Notes: a model not told the origin generated them from the letters alone. A stretch of DNA of 64,000 bases from Neodiprion pinetum (GCF_021155775.2 NC_060238.1:1281001-1345000); one strand, 5' to 3'. Positions 1 to 11,917 are shown, counted from the stretch's first letter. Numbers and translations are program-made.

Positions 1-1011
1 GCCCCTCGTGTAGTCCAGCAGAATATTTATCTTCACTGTACCATTGCTCCTTTCCAAGTTATCCCTTAAGGCCGCGACCTGATTCAGAAATCAAGTCGAT
101 GAGTTAGCTAATAGTCGGTCAGGCTTAACTAACGAATGATGGGAAGTTATGAAGTTCTTCTGACATCTACTTGGATAGTTGAATACTGACCAAGTTTGAT
201 TCAAGCTCTCCAGTTCCGAGGTACAGAGAAGCTAGAGTGATTCTTTTCTGAGCAGTGTGGCATTTATCGAGTAACAAGTTGTAGAACGCACTTGGTTCGT
301 GAACAACTGTGATCTGGAACAAGTAGCGAGCATAAACTGTACATTGCTGGCATCGCTTTAAACAGCAAAGGTACTATTTTTTGAATTTCTTTGCTACCTT
401 CGAACCATTAGTAGGAAATCCTGGAGAAGCCTTATGAAGCCAGGTGAGACTGTTCATCTCACAAGAGGTAGCCTCGACCTCGACATATTTCTCGTCATCA
501 AGCATGGCTATTTCTGTTTTGTACCTGGCAATGCAAGTACTCGAGGCATTAGGCCGTGGGTTAAGTAGCAAATTTCCACGAGTATTTTTGAGATTGTAAA
601 ATCTGTAACGTCATTTAATGCAGCACGTAAAACCACTTTTGAATATCAATTCCATGATGCTGCTAAAAATTTTCAAATTCAAAAATCGCAACTCGATGTT
701 TGACTTCCTGATTTCGGATTATAGGGTTAGGTTGGGCAAGGTCAAGATGAAATTGCGAAATTTAAATTGAAATACGTAAAGCAGCGGGACGGTGATGAGC
801 TGAAATTGTTTTCTCACCCACCTTTTCAACGTTCGTAAAATTGAATGTTTCATTAGAACTAAACGTTGCCAGCGCGTTAATAGTCAAGACACATTTAGTA
901 CCAAACAACTTAAATCGAACGGCAACCGTCCACGGAACAGAGTCGCGCGCAACTAGACGTCCCACTGACGCAACTGTTCAAATCCTTCACCTCGATCACC
1001 AAACCAACTAT
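1..1011. other. Intergenic, no gene recognised
   Basis: Only short unconvincing reading frames are present, with no recognisable protein motif, splice pattern or RNA gene. Base composition is ordinary AT-rich intergenic DNA. I see nothing to annotate before the inverted-repeat element that begins near 1012. Confidence 0.6.
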
Positions 1012-2102
1012 TAGTCCAGACGAATAAGCTATAAATTCGACTGACTTCTATTCAGAAAGAACGTAGGTTAGCCGATTTTTTCATAGGTTCACCACAGACG
1101 GACGAACATATTTTCACCTACCCCCCAAAAAGTTAGGTTCGGATTTGTTCGGAACGATTGCTTAAACTTTTGAGACCCCACATTTTGTTAAATAACGTTT
1201 TTGTTGTGGGTCATACACGAAAACTGTCAGAACAAAAGTTGTTCGTCTCATCATTCTCGATAAAACAAGCTATCGTGAGATCAATTTCCTCTATTTGTTT
1301 AGTTGCAAAATGCAAAATGCCGTGGAAAAAAAAAATTTACATTTCTTGTTATAAATTGATGAATAAACAACGTGTGGCTTTGAAACTCATGGTACAGGTA
1401 ATATGAAGTGTCTTCAAAATTATCGTGCAAGGCTTTTTTGGCTGTGTTATATAGTTGAGCAACAATCCGCGACAAGCCAAAATTCGTACATCGTCTGCCC
1501 TTTCTTATTTGATTGGCCCACAGGTTGCCGAAAAATCGTGGAGTCAGTTCGTTACTAGTACTTTCCATAAATAAAAAAAATAAATTTTTATACTCGAAAA
1601 TCATAATTTTTGGGCGACTTGAAATTTTTTGCTTTTAAACAAATAGAGATATCTCCGAGAATATTCATATTATTGTAAATATTATGATGGATGTACTTGC
1701 CCTTCATTTTACAAGTCATTTAAAAAAAAAAAAAAAACATGAATATCTTGATTAGAACCGGAGATAACGGTGTTTAAGTGTTATTTTGTTTATTGTTGTT
1801 GTAATTAATATTGAGGGGAAAAAAAAAAATATCAGCTATCTCTTAACACCCCAAGGCATCACCGTGAATTTTTTCAGATCTCCGGATGCGTTGTATCTGG
1901 TAAAAAAAAATTGCTCAACGTTCGTCGAGCGGCGTTAGTCGGAGGAATGAAGCCGGGCGGCGGGATGGGGGGCTCGAGGACCGGACCTAACTTTTTGGGG
2001 GGTAAGTGAAAATATGTTCGTCCGTCTGTGATGAACCTATAAAAGAATCGGCTAACCTACGTTATTCTTGAATAGAACTTTATTTTATTGTCCTGGACTA
2101 GA
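1012..2102. mobile_element. Foldback / MITE-like element with long terminal inverted repeats
   Basis: The segment around 1046-1135 reappears as its reverse complement around 1984-2080. Shared blocks include GTAGGTTAGCCGATT and GACGGACGAACATATTTTCA. Weaker similarity continues out to TAGTCCAG at about 1013 and CTGGACTA at about 2100, which I take as the ends. The interior of roughly 850 bases holds A-runs and no transposase-like frame. I could not fix a target-site duplication. This is most likely a non-autonomous DNA element, because the arms are similar but not identical. Confidence 0.65.
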
Positions 2103-2389
2103 ACCTAGCTAGAGGGAAGTTAGAGTTTAAAGAAATTAAATAAAAAAAAAAACATTAACGAATGCCACCTACTTCCGATGCGGTCAGTTTTGTCGTTCCT
2201 ATATCTTATCAAATACATATTTCGCGGAATCCCCGGTCGTTTGAAGGCCGTACACGTGGAATGGATCGACCGTGACGCATGAGGAAATAAAAGATGGAAG
2301 AATACGCGAAGTACGTGCGCGGTTTTGAGATGGGTGGCAAGGCATTTACGCAGTTATAATTTTGCGCGTTAGCAACTAGTTGGTTGACA
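2103..2389. other. Upstream region of the SMC6-like gene
   Basis: This short stretch lies between the foldback element and the predicted first codon of the SMC6-like gene. It should contain the promoter and 5' UTR. No TATA box or other core motif stands out to me. Confidence 0.35.
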
Positions 2390-2479
2390 ATGCCGTCCGA
2401 TAAGAAGAAACTAAAACTCGACCTTACCGGAAAAGAGCATGCGTACGCAAACTTTACAAAGAATGATTGTGCGAAGGAG
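2390..2479 (+). CDS. Predicted first coding exon of the SMC6-like gene
   Basis: An ATG opens 30 lysine-rich codons that end at a GAG|GTAAAT donor in phase 0. The next exon starts after TAG at 4470, also in phase 0, and gives NPGQIMRLYMNNFL, the usual lead-in to an SMC6 N-terminal head. The nearly 2 kb intron holds mobile-element relics, so the link rests on phase compatibility and position rather than homology. Confidence 0.5.
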
Positions 2480-5400
2480 GTAAATATCATTAATTTTTTC
2501 GCACGAAGAAGTTCGCAATAAACTGAGAATAAATATATAATAATAAAAGACACGCGCGATGCGCACACGTATAAAGCCGGCGTTTATCCTGGGTGTGGCA
2601 TGCATGTATCGTTAGCGAATAGTGCGTGTGTTCAAATCAATTTATTTTTATTTATTTATTCACCTGAAACCACGTTACATCGTAATAATTCAATAAAATG
2701 CTGTATTCTGGCAAAGATGTACCGTATCTAAATATACGCACTCTGGCCACTGAATTAAGGTAGTACCGTGATAAATCACTTTTCTTACAATATCTTTCAA
2801 TTTTTGAATACACATAATTTGCAGTGTCCTTTATACGTAGGAATTTTTTTTAATAGTCCTTGCGGTACTAAATTTTGCAATATTAGCGATCAAAAGTCGT
2901 ACAATTTACATGTATTCCCTATCCCGACCGTAGTTAGAGTGAGCATTTTATTTAATAACAGCCATACTTTTCTTAGAATTTTTTTAAAAAACTGAGAATT
3001 ATTAATTGAGGATATACTTAACAAGTAATTTTTTTCAAAAAAAAACATAAACAAGCAGTATTCATTTTTTTGTAAATAATTCTTAAAGTTTGTTGCTTTT
3101 AATGATTTTCAAACTTTCTCTCGTAACCTGACCCGTGAGAAATGGTGACTTGGCAACGTTGCCCTACGCGGGAAGTTTAAAATGCCATAAAGGCCCAACG
3201 AATTGAAATAAATGTCAGAACTTTGCGGATATAGGTTACGGTACGGTCCAGTCTCCAATTATAACTAACCTCAAATTGATTTCATAACAATACATTTCTC
3301 TACAACACATGCTTGAGGGGCAAGAGATACTGAGTTAGAATGCAACGTTGCCAAGTCAGACAAAAGACGCAATGGGAAAATTTTTATACTTCTGCGCATG
3401 TGAGAGGAGGCGCAAAGGTGTACTGTATCTCAATTACTTTTTACTTTAGTTATAATGTTTTATACGGGGGATATTTCTCTGGAAGTTGAGGACTGCTGCT
3501 ATCACGGTACTACCTTAAGGTGGCTCGGAACACGAACGGAATGTGAACAGAGAAAAATAATTTTTTAGTATACTATAGATAAAGTACTCATTCTCATTGA
3601 TGCGAAATTTCAGACCATGTTAACGACTAAATAAGCTAAATCAAAATAGTTGAAGATCAGATTTTTAACACTGGGCTTACGGAAGAATCATCTCTGCGAG
3701 ACATGGGCCGAGTAATATCTCTGCTTATGTTCACGAAAAACAGTTGATACTGTTATCTCTTTTTAGCGATCTCGGGATAGGGATATGTAGGATGGGGCAA
3801 CCTGCAACTACCCCTCACTTCCTTTTCTCTTTCCCTCTAGCGCATGGTCCCCCAACCATAGGTGGCACAGCACCAATAACGATAGGCGTTCAGGGGACAA
3901 AACAAATAGCCGGCGTGCTTAGTCTATTTTATATAGGCATAAGCCTATGTGTATGACACAGACGTGTATATTACTAATAATACTGAATAAATTACGGGCC
4001 TTGCTTGGGCCGCCATGCAGATCGGCACTGAAAGATGATGTCCCAGTCGATTACGATGTTGTCGTATATGTATATCTCCAAGGATTGGAGTTAATAAACC
4101 TATCTTAAACGTGGAAAGACGCTTAACAGTCCGATTCTGTACGGAATTCTGAATAAAAACATTCAGACACATTTTCATTCAACGCAGAAATAAAGAAATG
4201 GCACGGGCTGCTATAGGAAATTCGTAAAATTCAATCCATTTCTTTATTTCTCCGTCAAATGCACTCGAGTATTTTTGTCATTTTTCACGATTAGCAGTAT
4301 CAAAGGCTTTGGCTAAATCTGAAAATACTTCTGCAACGCCCAGTTTTTTTTAACTTGTCTGTAACAATGCTTATTCCAATATCATCTAGGGATGAAATTT
4401 ATGAATAGGTTTTTTGTTTTATCGCCGCGCCGATTACTGCAATAGTCATTTGCAAAATTGATGTCCATAGGACGTCGCAAATCCGGGGCAAATAATGAGA
4501 TTGTACATGAATAATTTCCTGAACTACGAAAATTGGGAACTTAAATTCAACCACAATGTCAATTTCATTATGACCGAGAATTTTCATGGCAAAAGTACCA
4601 TTTTTCATGCTCTGTCTCTTGGGCTTGGAGGTGGTCAAAATAGAGTAGGTCGAGGCGGTACACTCGGAGGTATGTATATGGATAACACTATTTTTTTTCA
4701 AACTTTCATTTACCTCATAAGAGCAAGTACTTGTTTTATAAGCTATGTATTCGTAGCTTTTAATAATTTTTATATTTTTTTTTATCTAGATTTTATTAAA
4801 AATACGGAATTACCTGCCACAATCAGAATCACTTTATGCAATAAACAAGAGTCGTCCGACAAATCAAATCCGTCTGAGGATTATATCATAATCCAGTGTA
4901 CAATCAGGACATGGGGCTTTGTGCATCATCGCACGTATAAGCTATTAAGTGATAAAGGTAATCTCTTGTCAAACTTTTGATGTAGTAATGCCAAGGGATG
5001 AAACCTATCCCCTTATGAGTCATTTGGCAGTAAAGCGACTCACCAAATTGTTTCAAATTTTAATTCTCTATGGGCAGGGTGGCGATACTCCTGGAAAATC
5101 TGGAGACGTGTCGGGGGATTTTTTATTTGGTCATTGAAAAAACTGAAAATATAAGTTTTCTATCATGGGAATTATGACTGATTTTTTGAGAAGTCAGAGT
5201 GCTTTTTTTCCTTAAGAAAACTAATGGGCTTTTTTGAATATTATATTTTCCTTCAATTTGAATTGAATATAGAGTCAATAAGCTGGACCGATTTGTGGCC
5301 ACTCTGACAGGGTTCATAAAAGCACCGTAAAAAGCAAAAATTGTTGCAATTTTCAGACGACATAGAATCCGTCGATATCAGTGCGAGTGACTTGCGAAAA

Positions 5401-8400
5401 AAAATTAAATCGATGAGGAATATTGAATGGTATCACCCTGTACTGACAATGAGCCAAATTGAGTCAATGAAATTATCCACTATCGATCCAAAAAAATTTT
5501 ATGAAGATCTTATGACCGCTTCAGGTTTAAGGACAATTGACGACGATAGTTTCATCGTTATGAACAGACTGAAAATGAATAAAACAAAAAAGGTGATATT
5601 ACCCATTATCAATATTAAACCAATCTTGGGTTTTCTTTATATCAAGCTAGTGGAAAATTCTACCGCGCTTAAGTTATGAACTTAATTCCTTGATTTTTCC
5701 AGCAATTGGATTTCTTGAACAATGAAATTTCCAAGATCAAGGAGATGAAAGAAATGCAGCAATCAACTATCGTAGATCGTGAGAACTTGGTAGAATTAAA
5801 AAAACAACTGCAATGGTCGATGGTCAAAGATTTAAAGAAAATTCAGGATGTCATGGATGGATTGAAAGCAGAGCGGAAACAATGGGAAGAATTAATGAGG
5901 AAAAAAAAGTACGAACATCATAGATAAATATTTTAATTGATAATTGTACTTTCAAGTTAGGAAAAAAAAATTTCTGTATAATTTCGTGTTCACACTTGAT
6001 TCCAATCTTGGAATTATTATTATGCACAAAAAAACTATATTCTGATGCGGTAGTAGTGATCCAACGTATTTTTTCCTATCCGATTAATAGATATGAGTAA
6101 CAAACTTTACAGAGAATTCATAATGAAACTACAGAAGCGTCACAAGAAGGTTGAAAAAGATATTACGGCATTAGATGATTTAGGAAGGCGCGTTGCCTCC
6201 AATAAAAGAAAACTTGCTTTAAGGATTACGGAAAAAGAAAAATTGCAAAAGGAAACAGCTAAGATGAAAAAGCACATGAACATTTACAGACAAGAAATAA
6301 AAAAGTTTGAGTGAGTATTTTGTAAATAAGTACGTGACTTTTACATTTCTAAGCGAATTGAAAACAGAAAACAGCAAAATGAAGTCGACTAACTGTTGAA
6401 TAGATTAATGTATATTGAGGCTAAATTAAAGGAGAACGAGGAAATCAAAGTAAAGCTTAGTGGTGAGCTAGAAGATCTGAAGAGAGCTTCGAAACAATTG
6501 CAGGCTGATTTTGAGCTCAGTATTAAGGGTATGGGTAAGTGAGTCACTTGTCTAAGATCGTATTTTTGGTAATATCTTACAGTCATCGTATACGAATCGC
6601 TTAATTTTTTTCTTCTGCAATATTGCACAGATGAGAAATTGAGCAAGCTAGAACGATTGCAGAAAATGCGTGATAATCCAGATAGAATCTCTGAGTCTAC
6701 TATGTCTGAATTTCTAAACACAGTAAAAGAGTATGAAAGAAGCTCTGAAAGACAGCCATGTGGTCCTTCAGGTAATTATTATCGTAATCACTAATTTTGA
6801 ATACCCTGAAATTCCGTTGTTTAAATCACTTCAATTTCATGCAAATTAGAAGATCTGAAAACGTTTACATTTTTCATACCTGTGCAATAAATATAGGGTC
6901 TATTCTTCGTTTATATTAATTTACATACCAAACATGTCTGCAAGTTTTATTTTATCGCAGGATTGTATGTAAATCTAAAGGATCCTAATTGGGCGGCAGT
7001 TGTTGAAGATTATGTTGACCATAATACGTCGCGCGCATTTTACGTGAATAATTCCCAAGATAAAAAGACCTTACATAATCTTCTGCAAGAGTTTTCTTGG
7101 GACGAAAATATGCCTGACATTATTTGCTCAACTTATTCTTACTGGGTAAAAGATAATATTCATTGACCTAGATATCAAAGCAAAACTAATCAACAACTTG
7201 ATTGGTGGTGATTAATTCATTTGCAGTTATTTAAACCTCTACGTGAATATGGATATGAAAATCTATTAGATATTGTAAGGAAACATGGGAAAGTCACAGT
7301 CACTTGAGCAGTTAAGCAATCGGTTGTTAGACTTAACAATAATGTATTTATTCGTAATAATCAAAGCAAAATATACAGTACGCGAGGCGTTTTGTTCGAC
7401 GGTTCTATCTGTACTCTCTGATAATCCTTTTTTCACGCGTTCGGTTTCTCAGGTCATCCAAACCATAAACATAAGTTGACACCCACACACCGTAACCAAC
7501 AGCAAATATACAAACATACACACTCTACTTCACATCATCTAAAGTGATGTTTAACAATATATCCCTCAGACAACTCGCTAGCTCTCTCTCCTTCTCACAC
7601 ATTCTACACTCACACATCTATAGTTGAAGTGGGGATGCACACACGTAGACGTTCACTTGTATATCGTGCATGCATTACATCATGTAATGTATGATTTTCT
7701 ACAGTCAGTGTACACTATGTAATGTACTTATATTTTAACAGATATGACGGGAAGCTCCAATACTCTCGTGGCTAACTGCTGTACGGAACAAAGCAGAATT
7801 CACCTGATAGATATCCTTTGGGAGTGAGTAATCCTGTGATTAGTAATTGAATTAACTAAATTGCCATACATTCACCTATACATTGTTCTTCTATTATATA
7901 GCAAGATGCAAAATGAGCTTCAATCTATGGTGGCACCATATCATGATCTTAAGACACAGCAGGAATCCTCTAATAAAAAGTTGGAAGCAAAAAATTCGGA
8001 TTTGGACCAAATTAAAGAGAAAATCGCAAACTATGAATCGAGAAAACAAAATATAATTGATTCCATGGACGTCACTAACGATAATATTTCACTGCCGAAT
8101 ACTTTTGAAGAATTGGTGAGTTCATATATTCATGACTCATGTAAACGAGACAAATATCTGAAAAATTACCAATACCTGTACTGGCTTGTGCGACAGTGTT
8201 ATATAATAGTCACAAATTTTCCTTAGAATGCCACGATACAAGATCTGACGAAAAAAATTGATAATAATGCAACCAATAAAAAAAAATTGACGAAGGCAAA
8301 AAAAGAGCTGCAGGTGGCCATTTTTGAGGATGAAATTAAAATATTCGATACGTCGTATGATAAGCTGAACGGAAATCGGAGTAAATACAGAGTAAATGCT

Positions 8401-9622
8401 TTTTTCATATAAATGCAGAGGTTTCGTTTATTATGCTGCTTTATTGAGGGAATATATTTCGTCAGGGTTTATTTTTCCTGTTTTTTCATTTGCCACTTTT
8501 ACAATTTTTCATTGTAATCTTGCGTTTAAAGAAAACATGAAAATAAACTCTTGTCAATAAATTTTTCCAAATACTCCGACTTAACAAAGTAGCAATTTGA
8601 CCATTGTTAAAATTTGTATTTCAGAAATCGATTGCTGCTCAGAAAATGATTCTGGTAAAGGTTTGTAAAGCCTGTATATCCATAGATAACAAGTTGCAGA
8701 AATTTCAGAGAACTGTAGAAAATTTGGAAGCAGATATGAAAAAAGAGAATTTCACCATTGAGTCAATAGTTTCGGATGCTACCACACTATGTCCTGACAT
8801 GAATCCGCAAAGGTAAATGAAGCTCGCCATCATTCAATCTTAAAAGTTAATGTTTCATGATATTATTTTTGTAAACTGATATCAAGAAGTATTTTGAAAG
8901 CTCAATTGCTTCGTATAAATGCATTTGTAACATAACGCCGTACCAATCACTTGGCCAACAGGGTAAGTCTGTAATGGCATTCGAAAAATTGATTCTTGAA
9001 GTTGGAATTAACTAATGCTCACCGATGCACAGTTCACCATTGAATGGAGAAATCACGTGAGGCGATCTGTATCTAGGGGATGTGCATGTTTCGCATATAG
9101 GAATGCAATTAGATTTGTTGGATCTTTAATTTAAAACAATGACATTCAATTATTTTTTGTAGGAGTATTAAATCTGCTTATTAGTAAATGATACTCGTTG
9201 AATCAAATTCGAAAAATAAACTGAAGCCAGTTCAGCAAACGCAGTAGAAAAATGAAATAGTATTTCATTTCTTTCATTTTTATTTTTGCTAATTTTTCTT
9301 AGGGAAAGTACTGTAAGATGAAGTGAATGTCTTTAATTATCGTTACATTCGTTCTGACGTTTATTGAATACTTAGATCTACTGTCGAAATCAATCAGGAG
9401 ATAAAACAAGTAGAGAAGCGTATCGCAGCAGCCAAGCAGCAGCAGGCGTCGTATATGCGTCAAATGACTGCTGATTTAGAGAAGATATCGAAAGAGTTTG
9501 ACGAAACGGTAAAATCTATACACGATATGGAAGCCGTCCAAAAAAACCATATGCAAGTGAGTGGATTTAGTTATTATTGTTGATAAACGTATTGTAAATA
9601 AACGTCTCTCTCTCCCTCCCCC

Positions 9623-9699
<77 letters not shown>

Positions 9700-10509
9700 C
9701 TAATTTTTTGCGATATCTTATTAATATTGTATTTACAATTTGTTCCACAGTTAACATTGAATCTGTCGATCAACATGGAAGAAGATATTTGTAAAACAAT
9801 GCAAGAAGAGTTTGGACGTTTGGTAGACATCGGAGGATGCAAGGTATCCGCTTTTTTCGTTCCGTATCTATGTATTTCATATATGGACACGGCGTTCTAT
9901 TTTCTTATTAAAACAACGTTTTTTCTTCATTTGTTTACACAGAATTATCTCATTATCGACTCGGGAAAAAAAAAGCTTCAAGTTCCGAGGAATTCTTTTG
10001 GTGGAAACAAAGAAGCAGAAAAATATTTTAACATACCGGATAGCGAACTACTATCGTACTACATTCTGGCATTTACCTTAGCATTCTGGAAGTGCTGCGT
10101 GGATGTCGCGTTTTATATTATCGACAATATCCACTTTCCTCAGGTGAGTCAATAATATCGTTCACCTGATGTTCGTAATTTTTTTGCTCTTGGTAATGTT
10201 CGCATGATGTGTATAATTAATATTATCTTTTGTATCATTTCATAGGAGAGTGTCATCGGAAAGTTCGCAAATAAAATCGTATTAGAACATGTCATGAAGC
10301 ACCCAGATCGCCAATTTATAATTTTCAACCAGCTTACCGACTCTCATTCAATACGCGCAGATCACGTAACTTATCATAGGTGAGTTATATAGTTTTGTTA
10401 ATTATAATGAATATGACAAAAGTCGCAAAAGGTATCTCATTGTTTATGTTCTTATAGACCACCAGCACTGCAGGAAACGCCTGGAACCAGCTCGCAGAGT
10501 GATAAATAG
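2390..10509 (+). CDS. SMC6-like protein with degenerate ATPase head (possible pseudogene)
   Basis: SMC6 is the SMC subunit that pairs with SMC5 in the nuclear SMC5/6 DNA-repair complex. Predicted exons: 2390..2479, 4471..4669, 4790..4957, 5357..5592, 5703..5908, 6098..6310, 6404..6534, 6631..6771, 6961..7145, 7227..7274, 7309..7393, 7742..7823, 7902..8115, 8227..8391, 8625..8812, 9376..9556, 9751..9843, 9943..10143, 10246..10379, 10458..10509. They sum to 3012 nt, 1003 aa; human SMC6 has about 1090. Visible order: N-terminal head with NVNFI, coiled coil, a hinge near residues 460-610 (GLYVNLKDPN, VREAF), a second coiled coil, and a C-terminal head ending in RQFIIF. Key residues are lost: Walker A reads TENFHGKST (65-73), the signature position reads PDSELLS (907-913) where SMC6 has LSGGERS, and Walker B reads YIIDN with the catalytic Glu replaced by Asn937. 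Two joins are uncertain: the 6098 acceptor, and the 34-base gap at 7275-7308. Confidence 0.75.
2755..3518. mobile_element. TTAA-flanked non-autonomous inverted-repeat element
   Basis: Perfect 14-base terminal inverted repeats GGTAGTACCGTGAT (2759-2772) and ATCACGGTACTACC (3501-3514) are flanked on both sides by TTAA (2755-2758, 3515-3518), as expected for target-site duplication by a TTAA-specific transposase. The 756-base body has no transposase frame. It contains a second inverted pair, GACTTGGCAACGTTGCC near 3147 and GCAACGTTGCCAAGTC near 3342. It sits in the first intron of the SMC6-like gene. TTAA targeting is typical of the piggyBac superfamily, but these ends do not show the usual run of C, so superfamily is left open. 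Confidence 0.85.
4187..4253. repeat. Short perfect hairpin
   Basis: GAAATAAAGAAATGG near 4187 is matched by CCATTTCTTTATTTC near 4238, giving a 15-bp stem with a loop of about 36 bases. It borders the LINE relic and probably belongs to old mobile-element sequence. No function is inferred. Confidence 0.5.
4283..4392 (-). mobile_element. Non-LTR retrotransposon relic (reverse transcriptase fragment)
   Basis: Read on the minus strand, the sequence gives LDDIGISIVTDKL and then, after a frame change, EVFSDLAKAFDTAN. The second string matches the conserved D-LAKAFDTVNH block of LINE reverse transcriptases of the Jockey/RTE kind. The frame is broken and flanking domains are gone, so this is a dead fragment. 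It lies in the first intron of the SMC6-like gene, immediately before its second exon. Confidence 0.7.
9604..9696. repeat. C-run and (CT)n microsatellite
   Basis: A pyrimidine tract of CT repeats with an internal run of C lies in the intron between SMC6-like exons at 9376..9556 and 9751..9843. It is about 50 bases upstream of the acceptor. It produces long Arg-Glu or Ser-Leu repeat frames on both strands, which are artefacts. Confidence 0.95.
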
Positions 10510-11413
10510 TCAGAATATATTGGAAAAACCAAAGAAGAAGTTAACCATTTTACTAAAGTTTTCTTTATCAGCGTATTTTTTTATAAGCTGATTAACTCCA
10601 TCCAAAAATTTTACATACTCAGTTTTACACAGTAATGTAATTATTCAGGTATGTTTTAGAATTACACGTATAAGAGATACATATATTAATTTCCTGCAGA
10701 GATGAATATCACCTGTCTGCAGGCCCGAATCATACATTAATATTTCACGTGAATCTAATGCTTATATATCGACATATAACGATTTTAATGATTTTTTTCT
10801 ACTTTTTTATGCAATTTCACTGGAGGTAACATCCCTCATACTACGTTAATATACATCGACATGTTTTAACCAATCGAACCATAGCAAGGGAATAACAAAA
10901 AGAACGCGAAAAATAATGTGGTAAATTATGAAGAGTACGGATAATTACAACCCTATCACAAGTGCGTGCCTTGCCCAGGTGATAATATTACTACTTTTAC
11001 GTTAATAATTATTCAACTTGTTGTACCTGATATATAACAACTTTCTCTCTACCTCTTATATTCCTTATACTGTAACTTGAAGAAAAACAAAATAATTTTA
11101 TGACATCCGACAATGTTTTTCAAAGCTGCGTTGTTATTATTCATTTTGTGTTGTTCAGTTGTATTCCATATTCGATTTACTGTACCAGAGCGTACTTTGT
11201 AAGGTTTTTCCGATTTATATGGGTTTGAAGATTGTGTAAAAGCCAATGTATCGCGCGGTTAAGTTCAGTCAACGCCTGTGAGTAAGGTTTCAGTTTTGAA
11301 TTCGCGCCATTCACGTGTCGTGACGTTACTAATCCGCGACGTGACGTCATTGTACGTGAGGTTATCATCATAGTCTGATAAGCGGGGGCGTAACTAGCGA
11401 ATATTTTGGCATC
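10510..11413. other. 3' flank of the SMC6-like gene and intergenic region
   Basis: No gene is recognised. The first part should be the 3' UTR of the SMC6-like gene. A perfect CRE-type palindrome TGACGTCA sits at 11342-11349, with related GTGACGT copies just before it, about 450 bases upstream of the ATG at 11792. Confidence 0.4.
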
Positions 11414-11587
11414 ATGAAGTCAGAATGTAAAAAAATAACGAAAATCGAGATACTCAACCGAACTGAAGAAAACAAATTGATTATTCATCAGATTCAACGT
11501 ACGCAGGAGAATCCGAGAACTAATTATCAAGATACTATGCATATGTCAGATGTAATAGAAGGAAACTATAGAAGAAACTTTGCGTAG
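11414..11587 (+). CDS. Small open reading frame, 57 aa, unrecognised
   Basis: An ATG in an acceptable context opens 57 codons before TAG. The peptide is polar, rich in Lys, Glu, Asn and Gln, and has no signal peptide, membrane segment or known motif. It lies in the gap between the SMC6-like gene and the 5' region of the giant WD40 gene. It could be chance, a short peptide gene, or a first exon, since a GTAGGC donor overlaps its end. I do not recognise it. Confidence 0.2.
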   Translation: MKSECKKITKIEILNRTEENKLIIHQIQRTQENPRTNYQDTMHMSDVIEGNYRRNFA

Positions 11588-11791
11588 GCGGGCAGCTTCG
11601 CACTGTTTCGAGAAAGCTCGCTCACGCTGAAAAGCTCGCAAGAAATACACGTGCGCAAACAAACGAGCAGTTGACCGGAAAAAAAAGAAACGAAGAAATC
11701 TAAAACGTACCCAACTGTACCAATAAATATAACGGATAAAAAAAAAAATTGCAATCGGGATTATTGTGTCATAATCAGGCAGCAGCGCAAC

Positions 11792-11917
11792 ATGGCGACG
11801 CTGCCTGCAAGCGCCGAGACAACAAACCGATCGTCGGCCAAGTTCTCATCTATTGTTGAATTACAATTGAGGAAACGACTTATTCACGTTGCTCAGGGTT
11901 TTTCAGTTTTCTGTTGA
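11792..11917 (+). CDS. Candidate upstream ORF, 41 aa
   Basis: AACATGGCG is a good animal start context and opens 41 codons ending in TGA. It lies in what is probably the 5' leader of the giant gene, whose own start codon is in a later exon at 13460. If the leader begins upstream of here, this would be a translated upstream frame that lowers initiation at the main start. The transcription start is not known, so this is inference. Confidence 0.25.
   Translation: MATLPASAETTNRSSAKFSSIVELQLRKRLIHVAQGFSVFC

Noticed and set aside
3744..3956. 70-codon frame in the first SMC6-like intron
   Set aside because: No motif, lies between mobile-element relics, and is not bounded by splice sites of fitting phase.
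7742..7823. In-frame TAA (7773) suggesting an SMC6-like pseudogene
   Set aside because: That reading used the wrong phase. With donor TTTT|GTTCGA at 7394 the exon is read in the frame MTGSSNTLVANCC, open throughout, and REAF then aligns with the SMC6 hinge.
9476..9890. Long Arg-Glu or Ser-Leu repeat frames on both strands
   Set aside because: They are translations of the (CT)n microsatellite and C-run in an intron. The same applies near 47468, 49160, 54680, 58300 and 63750.
10036..10056. SFGGNKE taken as a degenerate ABC signature
   Set aside because: Alignment on the invariant Trp (LAFW versus LSLW) places the signature at PDSELLS; FGGNKEA matches the GEGNKAA segment just before it in SMC6.
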